From contig DAOWDR010000616.1 of NCBI GenBank assembly GCA_030638935.1, positions 1-9,838 on the forward strand: 9,838 nt of DNA. The letters run 5' to 3'. Below, piece after piece: positions 1-5,120 of this stretch (the first letter of the stretch is position 1; each line of letters opens with the position of its first letter). The stretch comes from Desulfobacteraceae bacterium (GTDB lineage: Bacteria; Desulfobacterota; Desulfobacteria; Desulfobacterales; Desulfobacteraceae). The notes beneath the pieces are model-generated. The model ran no database searches. It was given only the letters and a program-made list of their open reading frames with translations, and had not been told where the DNA came from. Both the position numbers and the translations under genes were made by a program.

Positions 1-2034
1 ACAGTCAGGACCACCTGCTCTTTCTGTGGTGTGGGCTGTCAAATGGACCTCTTTGTCCAGGACAATAAAATTGTAAAAATTGACGGGGCAGATGTAAATC
101 TACCCCCCAACAATGCAAGCCTCTGCGTCAAAGGGCGATTTGGATTTGATTTTGTCGGTTCAAAGGACCGTCTGACCCACCCTCTCATCAAAAAAGACGG
201 GAAACAGGTAAAAGCCTCCTGGGATGAAGCCCTGGAACTTGTGGCCCAAAAATTTACCGCAATTAAGGATGAATCAGGGCCCGATGCCCTGGCGGTTCTA
301 ACCTCTGCCAGGGTGACCAATGAAGACAATTATGTGGCACAAAAATTTACCCGGGCCGTATTAAAAACAAACAATGTTGACCATTGTGCACGACTCTGAC
401 ATAGCTCCACCGTAGCCGGTCTGGCTGCAGCCTTTGGAAGCGGTGCCATGACAAACACCATTGCAGATATTGAAACCTCTGACCTGATCCTTGTAACAGG
501 ATCCAATACCACGGAAAACCATCCGGTATTGTCCACTTTTGTCAAAAGAGCGGTCTTAAAAGGCAAGAAACTTTGTCTCATAGATCCCAGACGGGTCAAC
601 CTAGCCAACCATGCAGAAAAATGGCTCAGACCATTTCCCGGCACCGACATCGCCTGGATCAACGGCATGATGCACGTCATCATCAAAGAAAATCTCCATG
701 ATAAAAAATTCATTGAAGAAAGAACCGAAAATTTTGATGCACTAAAAGAGATTGTTGAAAAATATACCCCGGAACATGTTGAAGCCATCACGGGTATAGA
801 TCAAGAAGATCTCATTGAAGTGGCCAGGCAATTTGCCAATGCCCCTGTTGCCAGTATTCTTTATTGCATGGGCATTACCCAGCACACCTGCGGCACTGAC
901 AATGTAAAATCCCTGGCAAACCTGTCCATGCTTTGCGGCCACCTTGGCAAACCAGGTGGCGGAGTCAATCCTTTGAGGGGTCAGAACAATGTCCAGGGCG
1001 CCTGCGATATGGGCGGCCTGCCCAATGTATTTACCGCCTACCTTCCGGTAAACAACGATGATGCTAAAAGCAAATTTGAGAAGGCCTGGGATATTACAGG
1101 CCTTTCCTCCTCCCCGGGACTTGTGGCAACGGAAATGCTCATAAAAGCATATGAGGGAAAATTAAAATCCATGTTTATCATAGGTGAGAACCCAATGATA
1201 TCGGACCCGGATCTGAACCATGCCAGAAAAGCCCTGGCCAACCTGGACTTTCTCGTTGTCCAGGATATTTTCCCCACTGAAACCACCCAGATGGCGGATG
1301 TGGTCTTGCCGGCCTTCTGCTTTGCAGAGAAGAACGGCACCTTCAGCAACACGGAACGGCGGGTCCAGCGGGTAAGAAAAGCTGTGGACGCACCGGGTGA
1401 AGCCCGCAGGGACTGGGAAATCATTTGTGAGATTGCCACCAGGATGGGCTATGAAATGAAATATGAAAACAGCCATGAAATTTTTAAGGAAATTTCAGCT
1501 GTAACCCCGTCCTATGGAGGGATTACCTGGGAAAGAATCGATAAAGTCGGCATTCACTGGCCATGCCCCAATGAAGACCATGAAGGTACGCCCATTCTGC
1601 ATACGACTCAGTTTACCAGGGGAAGAGGACTTTTCCATGCCATTGATAATGTGCCTCCGGCGGAACTGCCCGACGAAAAATTTCCCTATATCCTCACCAC
1701 GGGCCGGGTCCTATACCATTACCACACAGGCACCATGACAATGCGAACCAAGGGACTAAATCAACTCTCTCCTGAATGCTTTGTAGAAATATCTGAAAAG
1801 GATGTAAAAAAACTTGGCCTGGACAATGGTGCCATGGTAGACGTTTGCTCCCGGAGGGGAAAAATCACTGCCAAGCTCAAAGTATCAACCAAGGCAGTGG
1901 AGGGCACTATTTTTATTCCTTTCCATTTTGCCAATGCCGCAGCCAATGAACTCACCAACGCCGAGCTGGACCCCACGGCAAAAATCCCGGAATTCAAGGT
2001 CTGCGCAATCAATATTGAACCGGCAATTGCCTGA
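1..2034 (+). CDS. fdhA: Formate dehydrogenase catalytic (alpha) subunit, selenocysteine-containing, 5' end cut by the window
   Basis: This molybdopterin oxidoreductase interconverts formate and CO2. The frame is open from base 1, and 677 residues are visible, counting the in-frame TGA at 397-399 as selenocysteine. Using window-local residue numbers, a [4Fe-4S] ligand set C6-x2-C9-x3-C13 with C42 is followed by VKG (K44). Sec133-His134 sits in the context DHCARL-U-HSSTVAGL, the active-site motif of formate dehydrogenases. The conserved NPLRGQNNVQGACDMG segment carries R326, matching the active-site arginine of E. coli FdhH. The C-terminal third, from about residue 560, is the molybdopterin-dinucleotide-binding domain, with a YHYHTGTMTMRT segment. 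Size and order match E. coli FdhH (715 residues). The preceding TVRTT resembles enzymes carrying extra N-terminal Fe-S domains, as in NAD- or ferredoxin-linked forms, but this part lies outside the window. No Tat signal can be assessed. A terminator follows, so it ends its transcription unit. The family call is near certain; the exact subtype (fdhA versus fdhF) is open. Confidence 0.95.
397..441 (+). promoter_or_regulatory. UGA selenocysteine codon with bacterial SECIS-like hairpin
   Basis: The TGA at 397-399 is followed after 12 nt by a perfect 6-bp stem, GTAGCC (412-417) with GGCTGC (423-428, one G-U pair). It closes a GGTCT loop (418-422). A lower helix TCCA (406-409) with TGGA (435-438) extends the element. 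The loop sequence and its distance from the UGA match the fdhF-type SECIS that binds SelB in E. coli. The conserved formate dehydrogenase protein sequence continues in the same frame on both sides. This supports recoding to selenocysteine rather than a nonsense mutation. Confidence 0.9.
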
Positions 2035-2060
2035 ATCCAATTCATACTGAATAAACCCAA

Positions 2061-2097
2061 AAAGGGCCTGCTGACCATTAAAGCAGGCCCTTTTTTT
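2061..2097 (+). terminator. Rho-independent terminator after formate dehydrogenase
   Basis: A GC-rich stem GGGCCTGCT (2064-2072) pairs perfectly with AGCAGGCCC (2082-2090) around a 9-nt loop. It is flanked by AAA before and followed by seven T's (2091-2097). It starts 27 bp after the formate dehydrogenase stop codon and separates that gene from the regulatory genes downstream. Confidence 0.93.
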
Positions 2098-2100
2098 CAT

Positions 2101-2274
2101 TGTAAGATCCAGCCGGTATCCTCATATATAGGATCTTGCAAAAGACGCCTAAAACAAGGAATCAATAACAATCTGATATTTTTTTTGCTTTTTATTTTAA
2201 TTTTTTGTATTGTAATGAATAACAAAGGCCTATTCTCAAGAACGACAAGATCAAACCACAAAAAAGTATCCCAT
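2101..2274. other. AT-rich spacer with a long inverted repeat; no gene seen
   Basis: Just after the terminator, 2101-2110 is an inverted match to 2131-2140: ten pairs including one G-T, with AAGATCC and GGATCTT at the core and a 20-nt loop. An alternative nested pairing is ATCCT (2118-2122) with AGGAT (2130-2134). The rest is T-rich. A weak sigma70-like promoter can be drawn as TTGCTT (2185-2190), 17 nt, TATTGT (2208-2213). It would suit transcription toward the genes downstream, but it matches consensus poorly and could be chance in such AT-rich DNA. No RNA gene or coding frame is convincing here. Confidence 0.35.
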
Positions 2275-2496
2275 ATGAGATATCAAAAAATTTCATGGTT
2301 GATATTTATATTCTTATTGCTGCATTGCTTTGTTCCATTCTCCGGACAAGCCAAAGATGCAGAAAAACCGCTTCAATCTATTACTATTGTTTCTAATAAA
2401 ATATATTTAAAAACCTGTGATAGGATTAGAACTTTCAAAAATCAGCCGGCATCTTTGCCTCAAACTTCATTTGCCAGCCTGAATAGGAGTATTTAA
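2275..2496 (+). CDS. Small predicted secreted protein or truncated sensor remnant, function unknown
   Basis: This 73-codon frame starts at the ATG at 2275. The N terminus looks like a signal peptide: positive residues (MRYQK), a hydrophobic stretch at residues 7-22, then SGQA-KDAEKP as a plausible cleavage region. The following LQSITIVS resembles the opening of periplasmic solute-binding-type sensor domains found at the N terminus of many deltaproteobacterial kinases. The frame then loses any recognisable pattern and stops after about 45 more residues. The open frame extends upstream to ATGs at 2215 and about 2185, but those would place extra residues before the signal-like segment. None of the candidate starts has a good Shine-Dalgarno sequence. 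It ends 23 bp before the response regulator gene, so the two could be co-transcribed. It may be a real small exported protein, a decayed 5' end of a sensor kinase gene, or a chance frame. Confidence 0.35.
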   Translation: MRYQKISWLIFIFLLLHCFVPFSGQAKDAEKPLQSITIVSNKIYLKTCDRIRTFKNQPASLPQTSFASLNRSI

Positions 2497-2519
2497 AATT
2501 AAATTTTGGAATTAAAAAA

Positions 2520-3902
2520 ATGTCAAAAATTTTAATTATTGATGATGAACATAATCTCTGCAAAATTTTTGTTAGACTGTTTACAAAAATTGGCCATGAG
2601 GTTAATTTTTCTCTTACCTTAAAACAAGGTCTTGAAAAAATATTTGCAGAGAACTTTGATATTGTTTTTCTTGATGTAAACCTTCCCGACGGAAATGGCC
2701 TGAAAGCCATTGAGGTTATTCGTGAACATCTGTTTTCTCCTGAAATAATCATCATGACCGGCGCTGGTGACCCTGACGGTGCCGGACTTGCCATGAAATC
2801 AAAAGCGTGGGATTATATCCAAAAAACAGAATCAAAAGAAAAATTTAAATTTTCCCTGACCCGGGCATTGGAATACCGGAAGCAAAAGCAGTCCAAAATT
2901 CATAAGAAGACAATTAAAAGAGATGCCATTATTGGTGAAAGCCGGCTGATATCAAAATGTCTTGATAAAGTTTCAACGGCAGCAAGCAATGATCTTCCCA
3001 TCTTGATCACGGGCGAGACTGGAACCGGCAAAGAACTTTTTTCAAAGGCTATTCATAACAACAGTAAACGATTACATGAAGAGTTCGTTATTGTTGATTG
3101 TACCGCATTACCAGAACATTTGGTTGAAAGTACACTCTTCGGCCACACAAAAGGAGCATTCACCAATGCTGATTCTGATAAAACAGGCTTGATGAAAATG
3201 GCGAATAATGGGACCCTGTTTTTAGATGAGGTGGGAGAGCTTCCCCTAAATGTTCAAAAAAAATTTCTTAGAGCTCTTCAGGAAAAACAATTCAGACCTC
3301 TAGGAAGCAGAAAAGAGGTTAAAAGTGACTTCAGGTTGATCTGTGCAACCCATCGTGATTTATCAGATATGGTGAAAAAAAAACAATTCAGAGAAGACCT
3401 TTTTTTTAGAATGTTTTCAATAAATATTCATCTGCCCCCTTTGAAGGGTCGCAGGAATGACATAAAAGCTCTTGCTCTGCATCAGCTGACCCATAATAAA
3501 AAATTATGTACAATGTCCCAGGAATTTATAGAAGAAATTCAGATGTATGAATGGCCCGGGAATGTCAGAGAACTGATCAATACGATTGATCTGGTCTGCA
3601 GTGATGCCGGTGGTGGTATTCTTTTCCCCCACCATCTTCCAGGAAATATTAGAGCTTTTAACATTAAAAACACATTTGACCCGCCAAATAATGGTGGTAT
3701 ATCGGTGAAAATCCCTTTTTCAGAAAACAAAACTGGCAGTAATCTAAAATTCAAAGAGCATATTGAAAAAACAAAATTTGAGTATCTACATGACTTATTA
3801 TCCAATAACAAAGAAAACATAAAAAAAGCCTGCAGGATCTCCGGCCTTTCAAGGAGTCAACTTTACCGTCTTATGAAACAATATAATTTAAAAGACATTT
3901 AA
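2520..3902 (+). CDS. NtrC-family sigma54-dependent response regulator with GAFTNA loop
   Basis: This 460-residue protein has the full three-domain plan. The receiver (about 1-120) has acidic pair D8-D9, phosphoacceptor D52 (FLDVNLPDG), T80 and K102. The proline usually following that lysine is replaced by threonine. The AAA+ domain (about 136-375) has Walker A GETGTGKE (165-172), Walker B GTLFLDEVGE (231-240), arginine-finger region FREDLFFR (290-297) and sensor II WPGNVREL (345-352). A Fis-type HTH occupies about 429-457 (NIKKACRISGLSRSQLYRL). The sigma54-contact loop at 212-217 reads GAFTNA instead of GAFTGA. It should act in the cytoplasm as an enhancer-binding activator of sigma54 promoters, phosphorylated by a histidine kinase. 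The kinase encoded from 7813 is a candidate partner. The start at 2520 has only a weak ribosome site (TTTTGGA, 2504-2510). A -24/-12 promoter lies 185 bp beyond its stop, so it probably controls the downstream operon. No gene symbol can be assigned. Confidence 0.95.
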   Translation: MSKILIIDDEHNLCKIFVRLFTKIGHEVNFSLTLKQGLEKIFAENFDIVFLDVNLPDGNGLKAIEVIREHLFSPEIIIMTGAGDPDGAGLAMKSKAWDYIQKTESKEKFKFSLTRALEYRKQKQSKIHKKTIKRDAIIGESRLISKCLDKVSTAASNDLPILITGETGTGKELFSKAIHNNSKRLHEEFVIVDCTALPEHLVESTLFGHTKGAFTNADSDKTGLMKMANNGTLFLDEVGELPLNVQKKFLRALQEKQFRPLGSRKEVKSDFRLICATHRDLSDMVKKKQFREDLFFRMFSINIHLPPLKGRRNDIKALALHQLTHNKKLCTMSQEFIEEIQMYEWPGNVRELINTIDLVCSDAGGGILFPHHLPGNIRAFNIKNTFDPPNNGGISVKIPFSENKTGSNLKFKEHIEKTKFEYLHDLLSNNKENIKKACRISGLSRSQLYRLMKQYNLKDI

Positions 3903-3926
3903 TCCCATCCTTGGGATAGTCCCTCT

Positions 3927-3945
3927 TTTGCGATAAATTCGCAAA
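3927..3945. promoter_or_regulatory. Candidate enhancer (UAS) palindrome 1
   Basis: TTTGCGA (3927-3933), 5-nt spacer TAAAT, TCGCAAA (3939-3945) is a perfect 7-bp interrupted inverted repeat. Its centre lies about 178 bp upstream of the expected start site of the sigma54 promoter. Size and symmetry suit a dimeric Fis-type HTH. It shares the TCGCA core with the second palindrome at 4007-4026. Binding by the adjacent NtrC-type regulator is inference. A weak RNA hairpin role is the alternative, but no T-run follows it. Confidence 0.5.
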
Positions 3946-4006
3946 TAATTCAAAATCTCCAATAAATTCAATTTGTTAATAAATTATAAACAAAATTTCC
4001 TCTAAA

Positions 4007-4026
4007 TTGTCGCAGTTCTGCAACAA
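4007..4026. promoter_or_regulatory. Candidate enhancer (UAS) palindrome 2
   Basis: TTGTCGCA (4007-4014), GTTC, TGCAACAA (4019-4026) is an interrupted inverted repeat with seven of eight pairs matching. It is centred about 98 bp upstream of the expected sigma54 start site, in the usual range for enhancer-binding-protein sites. It shares the TCGCA core with the palindrome centred 80 bp further upstream. Confidence 0.45.
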
Positions 4027-4087
4027 AATTATATAAATGTAATTTTTATAACTATCTGAAATAAAAAGATTTTATCATTTTTTTTAC

Positions 4088-4103
4088 TGGCACACATCTT
4101 GAA
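4088..4103 (+). promoter_or_regulatory. Sigma54 (RpoN) -24/-12 promoter
   Basis: TGGCACA (4088-4094), 4 nt, TTGAA (4099-4103) matches the consensus TGGCACG-N4-TTGCA with exact spacing. All of TGGCAC and TTG are present; the base after TTG is A instead of C. Transcription should start near 4114, giving a leader of about 46 nt before the ATG at 4160. A T-tract precedes the -24 element. Its position directly downstream of a sigma54 activator gene strengthens the call. Confidence 0.82.
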
Positions 4104-4159
4104 ACATATAGTTTTAAGACAATAGAAGAATCATTAAAGATAGAATCAAAGGTGAAATT

Positions 4160-4543
4160 ATGGACCTTATACTTTTTACCCACCAGGACTCTTTTAAAAA
4201 AGGTGTAACCCTTAAAAAGATTTTAGATCAAAATCTTAAAGGGGTTGTAATAAAAAACCTTCAGACATTTAATTCATTCAAAGCAAGGCTAAAGCAGGTT
4301 TCTAATTATAATAAAGAAATTTTTATTTTGCTCGCAGAATCTAAAAAACGATTAAACGAATTAACTTCGCTGATTGATCTGATGGAAGACAAACGTATTA
4401 TCTTAGTTCTTTCGGATGATTCAAAAGCTACTGTATCTATTGCCCACAAGTTTTCCCCAAGATATTTCACCTATGTAAATGACACCTATGTTGACCTTTG
4501 TGATGTCTTGGTCAAGATGATCCGTCAAAAAAATAAATATTAA
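4160..4543 (+). CDS. Small cytoplasmic protein of unknown function, receiver-like fold pattern
   Basis: I do not recognise this 127-residue family. There is no signal peptide or membrane segment. Hydrophobic beta-like stretches alternate with probable helices in a (beta-alpha)5 rhythm: LILF (3-6), GVVIKN (28-33), EIFILLA (53-59), RIILVLS (79-85) and RYFTYVN (101-107). Length and rhythm match a CheY-like receiver, but the phosphorylation residues are absent. There is no acidic pair after strand 1 (FTHQD), AES replaces the phosphoacceptor aspartate at 59-61, and N107 stands where lysine is expected; S85 could fill the Thr/Ser position. It may therefore be a pseudo-receiver or another Rossmann-like adaptor. 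It is the first gene after the sigma54 promoter, has a plausible ribosome site (AAAGGTGA, 4148-4155), and ends 27 bp before cheW. This suggests a role with the CheW/receptor pair. The coding call is secure; the fold is inference. Confidence 0.85.
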   Translation: MDLILFTHQDSFKKGVTLKKILDQNLKGVVIKNLQTFNSFKARLKQVSNYNKEIFILLAESKKRLNELTSLIDLMEDKRIILVLSDDSKATVSIAHKFSPRYFTYVNDTYVDLCDVLVKMIRQKNKY

Positions 4544-4570
4544 TTAACAAAAATAAAGGGGACATCAAAA

Positions 4571-5083
4571 ATGACAAAAGAACCTGGGGTAATTGACAAG
4601 GCAATCCAGGCCACTAGCATTAAAACGGGTAAATACCTGACATTTACCCTGGAAGAGGAGGAATACGGGATCGGTATTCTTAAGGTCAAGGAAATCATCG
4701 GGATGATGCCGGTTACATCAGTGCCCAGAACTCCGGATTTTGTAAAAGGAGTTATCAACCTGAGGGGAAAGGTTATCCCGGTAATTGACCTTCGCCTCAA
4801 ATTTACAATGGGAGAGATCCCTTATACCGACCGAACCTGTATCATTGTGGTAGAAATAGAGTCTGATGCATCGACTGTGCTTATTGGTATTGTTGTGGAT
4901 GCCGTGTCCGAGGTGTTGAACGTCAGAGGTGAAGATATCGAGGAGACACCAACATTCGGCACAAAGCTTGACACTGGCTACATCCTTGGCATGGCAAAAA
5001 TGGAAGGCGGGGTCAAGATTTTACTGGATATTGATAAGGTCCTAAGCCAGGAAGAAGTGACCCAGCTTGAGAAAGTTTCATAA
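4571..5083 (+). CDS. cheW: CheW chemotaxis coupling protein
   Basis: This 170-residue protein is close to the family's usual size (E. coli CheW has 167) and has a single CheW domain at about 20-160. Key segments are KYLTFTLEEEEYGIGILKVKEI (21-42) and the family hallmark GVINLRGKVIPVIDLR (60-75). Also typical are a central IGIVVDAVSEVL (105-116) and the C-terminal YILGMAKMEGGVKILLDIDKVL (137-158). CheW is a cytoplasmic adaptor linking methyl-accepting receptors to the kinase CheA in membrane arrays. The start at 4571 has a strong ribosome site AAGGGGA (4556-4562, 8-nt spacing). The receptor gene follows 37 bp later, so receptor and coupler are made together. No cheA is present in the window. 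The coupler may feed a CheA encoded elsewhere or serve a non-standard assembly here. Confidence 0.96.
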   Translation: MTKEPGVIDKAIQATSIKTGKYLTFTLEEEEYGIGILKVKEIIGMMPVTSVPRTPDFVKGVINLRGKVIPVIDLRLKFTMGEIPYTDRTCIIVVEIESDASTVLIGIVVDAVSEVLNVRGEDIEETPTFGTKLDTGYILGMAKMEGGVKILLDIDKVLSQEEVTQLEKVS

Positions 5084-5120
5084 ACAATAAAATTTTATAA
5101 CATCCTAAGGAGAAAAAATT

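Larger units (their letters stand above)
3903..4159. promoter_or_regulatory. Regulatory intergenic region between the NtrC-type regulator and the sensory operon
   Basis: This AT-rich non-coding stretch holds, in order: a 6-bp hairpin overlapping the upstream stop codon (ATCCCA 3902-3907 with TGGGAT 3912-3917, 4-nt loop, no proper T-run); palindrome TTTGCGA-N5-TCGCAAA (3927-3945); an AT-rich stretch with imperfect TTTGTT/AACAAA inverted elements (about 3972-3995); palindrome TTGTCGCA-N4-TGCAACAA (4007-4026, one mismatched pair); a T-rich run; the -24/-12 promoter (4088-4103); and the leader of the 4160 gene. The order, enhancer-like palindromes then AT-rich linker then sigma54 promoter, is the standard layout of a promoter controlled by an enhancer-binding protein. 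Confidence 0.7.

Noticed and set aside
397..399. In-frame TGA as a nonsense mutation making formate dehydrogenase a pseudogene or two genes
   Set aside because: The family motif continues unbroken across it, the position is the known Sec site, and a SECIS-like hairpin follows. The second half has no plausible independent start.
330..791. 153-codon open frame on the - strand over the Sec region
   Set aside because: It is a shadow of the formate dehydrogenase frame, with low-complexity translation and no start signal.
2185..2274. Upstream extension of the small secreted frame to an earlier start
   Set aside because: It would add about 30 residues before the signal-peptide-like segment, has no ribosome site, and lies in T-rich DNA better suited to a promoter.
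3902..3930. Hairpin over the regulator stop codon as an intrinsic terminator
   Set aside because: The stem is only 6 bp and the nearest T-run is four bases, 8 nt downstream. It may slow polymerase but is not convincing.
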